Positions 1 through 6,668 of a stretch of 18,253 nucleotides of DNA are shown piece after piece (position 1 is the stretch's first letter; every line of letters starts with the position of its first letter). Source of the DNA: JAAZXR01 sp040265175 (GTDB taxonomy: Bacteria > Myxococcota_A > Polyangia > Nannocystales > Nannocystaceae); NCBI GenBank assembly GCA_040265175.1, contig JBDQGY010000067.1:1-18253 (forward strand), given 5' to 3'. The notes below the pieces were generated by a model. The model was not told where the DNA came from and ran no database searches. It saw only the letters and a list, made by a program, of their open reading frames with translations. The position numbers and the translations under genes were made by a program.

Positions 1-163
1 CCCCATCTCCGACGCCATCTCCAGACATCGATCCATCACTCGGGTTGTCATCACCTTCATCACTGCCACCGTCGCTCGACTTCGTCGCGCCACATCCCGC
101 GATCGAGGACACCATCGTCCAGTACCCGAGCAACAACAGATACCTCGACACTCGATTCACCAT
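1..163 (-). CDS. Lipoprotein, N-terminal part (runs off left edge)
   Basis: Reading the minus strand from the ATG at 163 gives 54 codons with no stop up to the window edge. The protein starts MVNRVSRYLLLLGYW, a short basic stretch followed by a hydrophobic core, and reaches a lipobox-like SIAGC at about residues 20-24. A Ser/Gly/Asp-rich linker (SSDGGSDEGDD...) follows. This is the usual shape of a signal peptidase II lipoprotein with a flexible linker, and it matches other lipoproteins in this window. The functional domain lies beyond the edge, so no role can be assigned. No good Shine-Dalgarno is visible; a TAGGTT hexamer lies 8 nt before the ATG. The frame is too short for a 60-residue ORF cutoff, but the signal peptide plus lipobox make it convincing. 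Confidence 0.8.
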   Translation of the reverse strand, partial: MVNRVSRYLLLLGYWTMVSSIAGCGATKSSDGGSDEGDDNPSDGSMSGDGVGDG

Positions 164-264
164 CACGGTTCAACCTACCGCACACGTGTTTCGGGCGAAA
201 GCACCCTCCCACTAGAAACGTCCGCGCCGCTCGTCCGACCAAGCCATCATCTACCGCCAACGAG

Positions 265-1914
265 CTAATACGGGCTCGCAACGACGTAGGTCGCGCCCGC
301 ATCCTCCGTCGCTGCGTCGCTAAACTGCGCCCCGATCAGCATGTCGTCAAGGCCGTCTCCATCGACATCCCCTGCGCCCGCCACACTCTCACCACATCTG
401 TCGCCGGCACCTTTACCCACGAAGATGATGTCCGCCCCACCCAACGCGATGGATTCTCCCGCAGAAATGGCGGCGATAGTCGCGCTCATCATGACATAGG
501 TCCGACCTTCGTCTCCGATCCCCTCGTCATGTCCGGGGGCTCCAAAGATCAGTTCGGTCGCACCATCTCCGTCGATATCACCCGCAGAGGCGACGCTGGT
601 GCCGACGAAGTCTTCGGCCGCCTCGCCCACGAAGACCGCGTCCGACATGGACCCTAGCGCGACGATCGGTCCACTGCTCGCGAGTGTACTCCCGCGCACC
701 AGGTACGCCTTTCCCGCCCCATCCTCGAGCTCAGGGAGCCCACCTCCGTCATCATTAAAGGGCGCTCCGATGACCACGTCGTCGAAGCCATCGCCGTCGT
801 AATCACCCGCAGATGCGAGCGCCGTGCCGCTTCGATCCCCCGCTGCTTCCCCGATCAGCATGTGGTCTGCACTATCCAAGCTGAGCACCGTCCCCGGCGG
901 AGACATGGTCAGCGTGCTACCCAGAATGAGGTAGGACTTTCCAGCGTCGGCACCGACCTGATCATGTCCTGGGGCTCCGATGAGAAGATCAGAGCGACCG
1001 TCGTCATCGATGTCCATGGCACCGGCCACGCTGGCGCCGGCGCCGTCCTCCGGTGCCTGTCCCAAAAATCCATAATCTGCGTCTGCGAGCGAAAAACTCG
1101 TGCCTAGATCGGCGCTGTTGAGGGTAGCCCCCAAGAACACGTAGGCCTTTCCAGCCGCGTAGCCTCCCTCGCCGTTCCCTCGGGCACCAATAAGAATGTC
1201 GGCGAACCCGTCACCATCCACATCCCCCGCCGAGGCGATCCGCTCCCCGCTGTAATTGTTCGAAGCCTCTCCGAGGAACATATAGTCCGCGCTGTCGAGA
1301 CCGATGGACAGCCCCGGGCCCATGGCTGCGAGACTCGCTCCCAAAAACAGATACGTTTTTCCGGCACTCACGCCAAGCTGATCGTTGTAGGGCGCGCCGA
1401 TGAGGATGTCGTCGAGTCCATCTCCATCCACGTCTCCTGCCGAAGCCAGCCCCAAGCCGCTGCGATCCCCGAGTCCCTCACCTCCCAGCGCATAGGTCGC
1501 GAGGCTCGCGCTCCATGACGAGCCAATTGCACCGCTCAAGGATTGGCCGCTCACGACATAAGTCACGCCCTTCCCGTTCCCGACCGCGGCGGTTCCGCTC
1601 GCTCCGACAAGGATATCGTCGAGCCCATCTCCGTCGATGTCTCCCGCGGAAGAGACCACACCGCCGCTCAATTCGCCCGACATCGCGCCGAGGACATCCA
1701 CTCCCGTCGCCAATCCCTCCACCTCACAAAGCGTGCAGGTCTGGGCTGGCCCCACATCACAAAACTCGCCACGTTCCACGAGGCCATCACCGCAGACTGC
1801 ATCGCCATCGCCATCTCCATCGCCATCTCCGTCTCCGTCTCCGTCTCCGTCTCCGTCTCCCCATCTTCGATGCATACGCCCAGCGCAAGATCGCACATTT
1901 CGCCGCTGCGACAC
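265..1914 (-). CDS. FG-GAP repeat (integrin-alpha-like) lipoprotein, main body; 5' part frameshifted
   Basis: This frame encodes a Gly-Asp linker, a short Cys-rich stretch (AVCGDGLVERGEFCD...CTLCE) and then about seven FG-GAP units. Each unit has the form SAGD-(I/V)-DGDG-x-DD-(I/L)-L-(I/V)-GAP, with DxDxDG calcium-binding loops, as in integrin-alpha beta-propellers. About seven units is the number expected for one closed propeller, so the product is probably a secreted, calcium-stabilised surface protein with a binding role. The frame is open to a GTG at 1914, but the residues upstream of the linker (MSQRRNVRSCAGRMHRRW) look like a shadow of another frame. The real N-terminus, a lipoprotein signal, is in a different frame at 1860-2069. 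One extra base in the CCCC at 1859-1862 would fuse the two into one protein of about 601 residues. It lies 12 bp downstream of the TPR gene. FG-GAP content is certain; whether the gene is intact is not. Confidence 0.88.
   Translation of the reverse strand: MSQRRNVRSCAGRMHRRWGDGDGDGDGDGDGDGDGDGDAVCGDGLVERGEFCDVGPAQTCTLCEVEGLATGVDVLGAMSGELSGGVVSSAGDIDGDGLDDILVGASGTAAVGNGKGVTYVVSGQSLSGAIGSSWSASLATYALGGEGLGDRSGLGLASAGDVDGDGLDDILIGAPYNDQLGVSAGKTYLFLGASLAAMGPGLSIGLDSADYMFLGEASNNYSGERIASAGDVDGDGFADILIGARGNGEGGYAAGKAYVFLGATLNSADLGTSFSLADADYGFLGQAPEDGAGASVAGAMDIDDDGRSDLLIGAPGHDQVGADAGKSYLILGSTLTMSPPGTVLSLDSADHMLIGEAAGDRSGTALASAGDYDGDGFDDVVIGAPFNDDGGGLPELEDGAGKAYLVRGSTLASSGPIVALGSMSDAVFVGEAAEDFVGTSVASAGDIDGDGATELIFGAPGHDEGIGDEGRTYVMMSATIAAISAGESIALGGADIIFVGKGAGDRCGESVAGAGDVDGDGLDDMLIGAQFSDAATEDAGATYVVASPY
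1801..1860 (-). repeat. Hexanucleotide tandem repeat encoding Gly-Asp linker
   Basis: On the minus strand this tract is ten consecutive Gly-Asp codon pairs. The part at 1831-1860 is five perfect copies of GGAGAC (GTCTCC on the plus strand). The rest is degenerate GGCGAT/GGAGAT units. The perfect copies touch the CCCC at 1859-1862 where the reading frame breaks. Gain or loss of whole units changes linker length by two residues but cannot itself shift the frame. Confidence 0.9.
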
Positions 1915-2069
1915 GCGGAGTCATCGATGCAGGGTAGACCGACCCTTGACTCGGCGGTGTAGAAGCAACCGAGGCTAGAGCCGGTCGCCACCGACGCGGC
2001 GAGCAATCCACACACCCCCCATGTTCGCGCCCGCGACGTCCGGCCAGGCGCTGCCCCTTCAATGTTCAC
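1860..2069 (-). CDS. Frameshifted N-terminal part of the FG-GAP lipoprotein
   Basis: In a different minus frame from the FG-GAP body, a GTG at 2069 opens VNIEGAAPGRTSRARTW, then a hydrophobic core and SSLGC, a near-lipobox. After that comes a cysteine-patterned stretch with CIDDSAC, SGEMCD and GVCIEDG, which is typical of secreted myxobacterial proteins. It then runs into the Gly-Asp repeat DNA in the wrong frame and reads ETETET...MAMEMA. Adding one G to the GGGG (minus strand) at 1862-1859 gives CIEDGGDGDGD and continues perfectly into the FG-GAP frame. The GTG lies 12 bp after the TPR gene's stop, with a GGGCGGG stretch as a possible weak ribosome site. No ATG in this frame suits the signal peptide, so GTG is a best guess. 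This is either a true frameshift mutation or a one-base sequencing or assembly error. Confidence 0.75.
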
Positions 2070-2080
2070 GCGCCCGCCCA

Positions 2081-3010
2081 CTAGAATCGACCTCCGACCG
2101 CGACACCGCCGCGTCCTCGCTGGAGCCACGGCGCAACGCTCACGCGAGCCTCTGCGCCCTCTACGCGTTGGCGCTTGCGACCGAGCACCACCAGGGTCGA
2201 GCCCGTCGCTGCACACACAACTGCGGTCACCAGACCCGCGATCGCGAGGCCGTTGGCTCGCTGGCCTTTCGCGTCCACGGCGCCGACGTCCGTCGTGAGC
2301 GTTCCGAGGTCATTTTGCGCAGATTGGGCCATCGCCAGACCTGCGCCCATCACGGCGAGCCCTGCGCCTGCAACACCGAGACTCACGATGCCACCGACCA
2401 TGAGCCCCCGGGCGGCGGGAACGTCCATAGGTGGCTGTCCCTCAGCCTTGTCGACATTGCCCCGGGCGCTCCGCCGGGGTCTGCGCGCCCGTTTCCGGCG
2501 CTCGGCGATCTGCTCAAGCTCAGCCTCTGCCTCACGAATAAGCATCTCCGCTTCTTCACGATCGCCACTCTCCGGCTCGAGTGAAAGGTATTTCCCCAGC
2601 AAGTCGACGGCGGTGCGGAGGTGACGCGAATCTTGGTCGATGGCGTAGGTTTTGGCGTGCGCGCGGGCGAGATTAAAGTGCAGCGCATGAATCACCTTCA
2701 CGCGCTGCTCGTCATCCGCGAGCTGCATGGAGAGCGCGAACGCTTCGCTGAACTTCGCAAGCGCGTCCTCGTAATTCGACATGCCATACGCCACCACTCC
2801 CTCTTGAAAGAGACTCCTGGCCTGCACCAATGGTGAGGCCTCCGGCGCGCCGTCACTCACAGCGATCTCCACGGCTCGCGAGTGCAGAGCAGTCTTCGCC
2901 TGCGCGGGCTCGATGACAGTGACGGTGCCGACGCCCAGCGCAACAAAGAGCAACGCGCGCGATGACGCGCACTCCAATCTTGGTGAGAAGCTCCGCGAAC
3001 GAGAGAGCAT
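2081..3010 (-). CDS. TPR-containing membrane/exported protein
   Basis: The protein is 309 residues from the ATG at 3010. I chose this start because it gives an N-terminal hydrophobic segment (about 17-33) ending in EPAQA, a plausible signal peptide; the open frame continues upstream to 3109 without one. A TPR-like helical pair (ARSLFQEGVVAYGMSNYEDA, about 64-83) and further helices cover roughly 60-175. A very basic, Arg-rich linker follows (172-184), then two hydrophobic glycine-rich segments (about 203-228 and 254-276) that are probably transmembrane. The C-terminus ends GGVAVGGRF. The TPR part probably binds a partner protein; the partner is unknown. The stop is 12 bp from the proposed start of the FG-GAP lipoprotein, so the two are likely cotranscribed. 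A weak promoter-like pair (TTGGTG 3055-3050, 17 nt, TACTTT 3032-3027, minus strand) fits the 3010 start. Confidence 0.8.
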   Translation of the reverse strand: MLSRSRSFSPRLECASSRALLFVALGVGTVTVIEPAQAKTALHSRAVEIAVSDGAPEASPLVQARSLFQEGVVAYGMSNYEDALAKFSEAFALSMQLADDEQRVKVIHALHFNLARAHAKTYAIDQDSRHLRTAVDLLGKYLSLEPESGDREEAEMLIREAEAELEQIAERRKRARRPRRSARGNVDKAEGQPPMDVPAARGLMVGGIVSLGVAGAGLAVMGAGLAMAQSAQNDLGTLTTDVGAVDAKGQRANGLAIAGLVTAVVCAATGSTLVVLGRKRQRVEGAEARVSVAPWLQRGRGGVAVGGRF

Positions 3011-3681
3011 GCTGTGCACGTCGTCGAAAGTAGCGAAAACCTGAGCGCTCACCAAAACTGGCTCAACAATGGCCCGTCCCTTGCGCGCGTGTAGGGCAAG
3101 TTCGCCCATGGCATGGCAACAACTTCCACTTCCAATGCGATTCGGTCACCACCGTGAGGCCCGATCGCCCGCAAGATCTCAAAGGCGATCTCCCGGCGGA
3201 GATGCAACATCCCGGCGCGGGAGCGCCCCGGTTCGAATACCAGCGCGGGACCGCGGAGCCTGTCTGCATTTGACTATGCCCATGCCCGCCGCTCGGCGCG
3301 CTCACGTGCGGGTCGAACTTCACCCGGTGTCGGCTCACACACCGAGGTTGTCCACGCGAGCTCTCGACCACGCCCCATCCTGAGACAGTCCAAGAGGCTG
3401 CAGCGGTCGCAGCGGTCGCACCCGCGGATGTCACCGCGGTGCGCCCGTGACGGCATCCGCGTCTCCGCCGCCACACGGTGCTCAACCCGCACCGGAAGAA
3501 CACACAACGCCGCCAACTTCATTGACGCGAGGCTCAACGAGCAGCTTCAATTTGCGCTAGGAGTGATCGCGAACGGGGCACGAGCACCCACGGTCTTGCG
3601 CCCTCGACACTCGGAGAAGCTTCTACCTTCGCAACCACGGCCCCCCCCCGAATTCCTACCGGCGCGGCCCAGCCGGCGAGG
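3011..3681. other. Long intergenic stretch with no recognisable gene
   Basis: Frames of about 60-146 codons exist on both strands here, but their translations are low-complexity, Arg/Ser/Pro-rich and without domain, signal peptide or convincing start. Minor sequence features are a 9-bp direct duplication (CAGCGGTCG twice, 3401-3418), two CCGCGG palindromes (3422-3427 and 3434-3439) and a run of nine C at 3641-3649. I see no RNA gene. The stretch probably carries regulatory sequence for the genes on either side. Confidence 0.5.
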
Positions 3682-3687
3682 TATACT
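3682..3687 (+). promoter_or_regulatory. Candidate -10 element for the Cys-rich lipoprotein gene
   Basis: TATACT matches five of six positions of the sigma-70 -10 consensus and is unusual in this GC-rich surrounding. It lies 72 nt before the ATG at 3759, leaving a leader of about 65 nt. No good -35 hexamer is visible at 16-18 nt upstream. Confidence 0.35.
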
Positions 3688-3743
3688 CTGCTCGTGAAAC
3701 TTTAGCGGTGAATGAGCCCATCCGCCGCGCAACCTTAGACCTT

Positions 3744-3748
3744 AGGGG
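3744..3748 (+). promoter_or_regulatory. Ribosome binding site deciding the 3759 start
   Basis: AGGGG lies 10 nt before the ATG at 3759. The frame is open further upstream to a GTG at 3708, but only the 3759 start has this Shine-Dalgarno and places the signal peptide at the very N-terminus. Confidence 0.6.
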
Positions 3749-3758
3749 CGCTAAAATA

Positions 3759-5027
3759 ATGAGTATCTCGGCTTTCAATCAGCTCAACCTAATTTCCGGT
3801 GCGTTCACCGTCGTGGCTGTTCTCGGCTCGGGGTGCGCCATCAAGAACCCCGACTTTGACGATCCCTCCGCAGGAGGCGATGGCGCCGAAGATACCGGGT
3901 ACGAAGACTCGAGTGACACCAGCCTAAGCGAGACGGGCGACGGTGACGGCACCAACGGCGACGGCGACAGCGCCAGCGACGGTGACGCGGACAGCGACAG
4001 TGATGGCGGCACCAACGGCGACGGTGATGGCGACGGCGACGGCGACGGTGACGGCGACGGCGACGGCGATCTTTGCCCAGAGGCAGCCCGATGCCGGGCG
4101 ATCCCCGAAGGTTGGAACGGCCCCATCGCTTACGCGGACGGGCCAAGTGACCTCGTCTCCGACTGCTCGCAAGCTCCCTATTACCCCTCCCCGTTAGAGA
4201 CATTTATCGTCTCTCTCGCAGGGTGGGCCGATGGGTGTTCCCCCTGCGGCTGCGCGCCCGAGCTCGCAACAGACACCTGCGCCGGCCCGTTTAGCTTTGA
4301 GGCCTATGGATCCGAGCAGGAGTGTCTCAACCCATCGAACGCGGATCCGATCTTCTCGGGGCTGGTGTCCACCGCTTGCAACGGCCCGTTCCCGATCGAC
4401 ATCGGCGGTTCGCTGGTCACTGGCATCTACGGGGTTCTGCCTCCGGGAGAGGCGTTCTTTGACTGGAGTTGCAGCGCTACCCCGTTCGACGGCATCACCA
4501 TCGGCGAGACGGGTCAAGCCTGCAGCATCGACTTCCAGAGCGGAATCGTGGGTGAGTGTGGCGACGACGCGGTCCCCGCGGACTGCATCCTGCCTCCGCC
4601 AGACCAATCAGAGGACGCCGGGTTTCACGGAGAGATCTGCATCTGGCGAGAAGGCGTCCACACCTGTGAGGGGGATTTCCCGTTCACGCGCTATCCCTAC
4701 ACGACGATCGTGGACAGCCGGGACTGCACTCCATGTGGCTGTACCAACGCCACGTCAGGGACCTGTGAGGTGGAAGTTGAGGTCTTCTCGGACGCCAACT
4801 GCGCCGAACCAATCGGCAATACAGATTCCAGCGCCTTGTTGTGCGAATCGCTCAACTACACCAACGGAGGTATCCCCGACGCGTTCAGCGGGTTCGCGCT
4901 ACAAGCGACCGTGCTCGACATCGACCCGGCAGGCGCCGAGTGCACCGCGACGGCTGGTGGCGAGCCCACCCCCGACAGCGAGGTCTCGCTGACCAACAAG
5001 GTCACGGTGTGCTGCGACCAGGAGTGA
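3759..5027 (+). CDS. Cys-rich secreted lipoprotein with Gly-Asp linker and duplicated CxPCGC domain
   Basis: The protein has 422 residues. It starts MSISAFNQLNLISGAF with a hydrophobic core up to VLGSGC (Cys at about 26), a lipoprotein-like signal although Gly at -3 is not canonical. Residues about 35-104 are an acidic Ser/Gly/Asp linker ending in nine Gly-Asp pairs. The remainder has many cysteines, suggesting disulphides in an exported fold. It contains two related modules: CSPCGC with following cysteines at about 160-189, and CTPCGC with the same spacing at about 323-348. Around each copy, flanking features also correspond, so a domain of about 130-150 residues seems to have been duplicated in tandem, the second copy shorter. 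The C-terminus is TVCCDQE. I do not recognise the domain and assign no function. The gene stands alone on its strand and converges on the 5132-5470 gene. Confidence 0.88.
   Translation: MSISAFNQLNLISGAFTVVAVLGSGCAIKNPDFDDPSAGGDGAEDTGYEDSSDTSLSETGDGDGTNGDGDSASDGDADSDSDGGTNGDGDGDGDGDGDGDGDGDLCPEAARCRAIPEGWNGPIAYADGPSDLVSDCSQAPYYPSPLETFIVSLAGWADGCSPCGCAPELATDTCAGPFSFEAYGSEQECLNPSNADPIFSGLVSTACNGPFPIDIGGSLVTGIYGVLPPGEAFFDWSCSATPFDGITIGETGQACSIDFQSGIVGECGDDAVPADCILPPPDQSEDAGFHGEICIWREGVHTCEGDFPFTRYPYTTIVDSRDCTPCGCTNATSGTCEVEVEVFSDANCAEPIGNTDSSALLCESLNYTNGGIPDAFSGFALQATVLDIDPAGAECTATAGGEPTPDSEVSLTNKVTVCCDQE
4017..4070 (+). repeat. Hexanucleotide repeat encoding Gly-Asp linker
   Basis: Nine consecutive Gly-Asp codon pairs (GGC/GGT with GAC/GAT) end the linker of the Cys-rich lipoprotein. 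A 16-nt word beginning ACCAACGGCGACGG occurs twice just upstream or at its start (3951 and 4011), suggesting unit duplication. The same kind of tract occurs in the FG-GAP gene at 1801-1860 with different codon choices. Confidence 0.85.
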
Positions 5028-5062
5028 CCCGCACTCGATATGCGCGTGAGACTCACGTCCAC

Positions 5063-5098
5063 AAAAAACGCCCTCACCGCGCAGGCGGGAGGGCGTTC
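5063..5098 (-). terminator. Rho-independent terminator for the small helical protein gene
   Basis: On the minus strand AACGCCCTC pairs with GAGGGCGTT (5097-5089 with 5075-5067), and an inner CCGC/GCGG stem extends the hairpin around one unpaired base. A run of six T follows directly (5068-5063). It begins 35 nt after the stop of the 5132-5470 gene. The plus-strand gene ending at 5027 may also use the hairpin, but no T run follows it in that direction. Confidence 0.85.
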
Positions 5099-5131
5099 AC
5101 ATTGTCCACGGGTGGACCGGGACGGCTCGGT

Positions 5132-5470
5132 CTAGGCCTTCGCCTTGCGGTTGAGGCTCTTATGCAGATCCGTCAGATGGCCGTTCGAGTAGGTCTTTAG
5201 CTTGGCGATAAAATCCGAGTCCTTGGCTTGACCCTTGAGCTCAGAGATCTTGGTTACGATGGCGTCACGCCCACCGAGCGCTTTCACCTCGTCGGCGATG
5301 CTCGCGAGATGTAAAAGCTTCGCGTTGGCCACGTGCTTGAGACGCTTGGCCAATTCTTCCTTGGTCTCGCCGTCTTCAAGTTGCAGCACACCGGTCAATG
5401 ACTCGATGAGCTTCTCTTTGGAGCCGAACTTTTCTTTAACAGTTTGAAGGGGACTTTGTTTGTTGTTCAT
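5132..5470 (-). CDS. Small helical protein of unknown function
   Basis: The protein has 112 residues from the ATG at 5470. I chose this start because a GAGGA ribosome site (5485-5481) lies 10 nt upstream; the frame is open to 5500 but without such a site. It is charged and Lys/Leu/Glu-rich, with no signal peptide and no membrane segment. Stretches such as VKEKFGSKEKLIESLTGVLQ and ETKEELAKRLKHVANAKLLH predict amphipathic helices, so the protein is probably a cytosolic helical bundle. It contains no cysteine. No family is recognised and I assign no role. The strong ribosome site and the strong terminator suggest a single-gene transcript that is well expressed. A hairpin at 5523-5552 separates it from the upstream lipoprotein gene. 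Confidence 0.82.
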   Translation of the reverse strand: MNNKQSPLQTVKEKFGSKEKLIESLTGVLQLEDGETKEELAKRLKHVANAKLLHLASIADEVKALGGRDAIVTKISELKGQAKDSDFIAKLKTYSNGHLTDLHKSLNRKAKA

Positions 5471-5480
5471 GTTGATTTTC

Positions 5481-5485
5481 TCCTC
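5481..5485 (-). promoter_or_regulatory. Ribosome binding site deciding the 5470 start
   Basis: The minus strand reads GAGGAGAAAATCAAC before the ATG, an almost ideal Shine-Dalgarno. It is the best in the window and lies inside the open frame that extends upstream to 5500. Confidence 0.75.
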
Positions 5486-5522
5486 GTCGTTCACCACCAA
5501 CAGCAGCTGGTAGGAGAATCAA

Positions 5523-5552
5523 GCGGCGACCGTCCAAATGACGGCCCGCCGC
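5523..5552 (-). terminator. Possible terminator hairpin after the 5613-6536 lipoprotein gene
   Basis: On the minus strand GCGGCG pairs with CGCCGC, and an inner CCGTC/GACGG stem closes an ATTTG loop, with a small GG/T internal loop between the stems. It starts about 60 nt after the stop at 5613 and is followed by TTGATTCTCC, a poor U-tract. It may instead be a leader structure of the 5132-5470 mRNA. Confidence 0.4.
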
Positions 5553-5612
5553 GCAAACTAACAGATCCCGAGGAAAGATCTACCCCGGCAAATTGCCAGT
5601 GATCTTCGATGC

Positions 5613-6536
5613 TTACTGCGACATCCCTTTGAGGGTGTCGCCGATCGCCTTCAACTCTTCCGTCGTCGCGGCAGCGCTCGCCTCGATCGTGTTCCCCACG
5701 GCTGCAACCTTCACGCTGTCGGCGACGGGCTTGGGAACGCCGACCATCGGCGCGAGCGGCAGGACCTGGGCGAGCTGGTCGTTTAATGTTTTGGCGAGCG
5801 CGGATGCATCGTCGGGCGTCGCGAGTCCGAGACTGATCGCCACCGCCATCCCGTTGGTGAACTCCAAGGAGCCTGAGACGGAGGTGGCTTTCTCGAGCGG
5901 GCCCCCCTTGGTCTCTTCCGCCAGCGCGCCGGTCATCTGTGCCGAGACCCAAAGCGGCTTGGACTTATCAGCGCTGGCCAACGGCGCCTTGAGCGAGCCC
6001 GCCGCGGCCGACTTGCCCTTGCCGTCGAGGATGGCGACGACGTCGGCGGTCCAATTCTTGGATGCGCAGGCGAGCACATCTGCGCTCGCGAGAAAGCAGA
6101 CACCCTCTCCGTCGCCAAGAACAAGCGATTTCTTACCCGAAGTCTCACCGAGTTTCGCCTCACCCTTCTCTGGCGGGCTTTTCTCAAGCATGCACTTGAG
6201 GTTTGCCTCCACGCCGATCCCCTTGCTGTTGATGGTGACCATGGCGCGATCTTCATCCGCGATCGCGATCAGCAACTTCGCGTCTTTGGTAGGATCGAGC
6301 TTGCACGCGTTCAACGCCACCAAAAAATCCTTCGCGTCCGCCTCTTCGAGCAGCGCGTCTTTATTTTCCGCGAACAAGGGAGCAGCCATGAGCGGAGCCA
6401 TGTCGACGCCGCCGATCGCGATCGCCCCTTCAGGGATAAGCTGAACAGGATCGACCGATTTCTTGCCGCAGCCGACGGTCGCCAAGAGGAAAATACCGGC
6501 TGCCAGGGACACCAACGAAGTTCGGGAGCGTTGCAT
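5613..6536 (-). CDS. Lipoprotein of unknown function
   Basis: The protein has 307 residues. It starts MQRSRTSLVSLAAGIFLLATVGCG, a clear signal with Cys at about residue 23 (TVGC) followed by GKKS, so a lipid-anchored envelope protein is likely. The mature part alternates hydrophobic strands and acidic/Lys-rich loops, for example LIPEGAIAIGGVDMAPLM near the start. This is loosely reminiscent of periplasmic DUF3352-type proteins, but the resemblance is too weak for a family call. Three further cysteines (NACKLD, LKCMLE, GVCFLA) plus DVLACASK could form disulphides. There is no catalytic motif. The gene is transcribed away from the RNase HI gene, with 132 bp between their starts, and is followed by a hairpin. 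Confidence 0.85.
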   Translation of the reverse strand: MQRSRTSLVSLAAGIFLLATVGCGKKSVDPVQLIPEGAIAIGGVDMAPLMAAPLFAENKDALLEEADAKDFLVALNACKLDPTKDAKLLIAIADEDRAMVTINSKGIGVEANLKCMLEKSPPEKGEAKLGETSGKKSLVLGDGEGVCFLASADVLACASKNWTADVVAILDGKGKSAAAGSLKAPLASADKSKPLWVSAQMTGALAEETKGGPLEKATSVSGSLEFTNGMAVAISLGLATPDDASALAKTLNDQLAQVLPLAPMVGVPKPVADSVKVAAVGNTIEASAAATTEELKAIGDTLKGMSQ

Positions 6537-6600
6537 TCGGACCTTATAGGCGCCCCGATCGTGGCGGTCAACGCGCTACAAGCGCTCCTCGCTCGGCTCC

Positions 6601-6623
6601 ACCGACCTCCAAAAAACGTCGGT
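6601..6623. repeat. Inverted repeat in the lipoprotein/rnhA divergent intergenic region
   Basis: ACCGAC (6601-6606) and GTCGGT (6618-6623) are perfect inverted arms separated by 11 nt that include A6. It lies between two divergent starts (6536 and 6669), so it could be an operator or simply a small hairpin. Function is not shown. Confidence 0.35.
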
Positions 6624-6668
6624 CCATCCCTCCACTGGCGCGGTCCCATGGGGTACCTTCCGGTCCCC

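Noticed and set aside
1801..1860. Short direct repeats as a possible CRISPR array
   Set aside because: The units are 6 bp with no spacers and encode a Gly-Asp linker.
3063..3503. 146-codon minus-strand frame in the long intergenic region
   Set aside because: The translation is low-complexity and basic, with no signal peptide, domain or ribosome site.
3641..3649. Run of nine C as a phase-variation switch for the 3759 gene
   Set aside because: It lies outside coding sequence and upstream of where a -35 element would be for the TATACT at 3682, so a length change has no clear effect.
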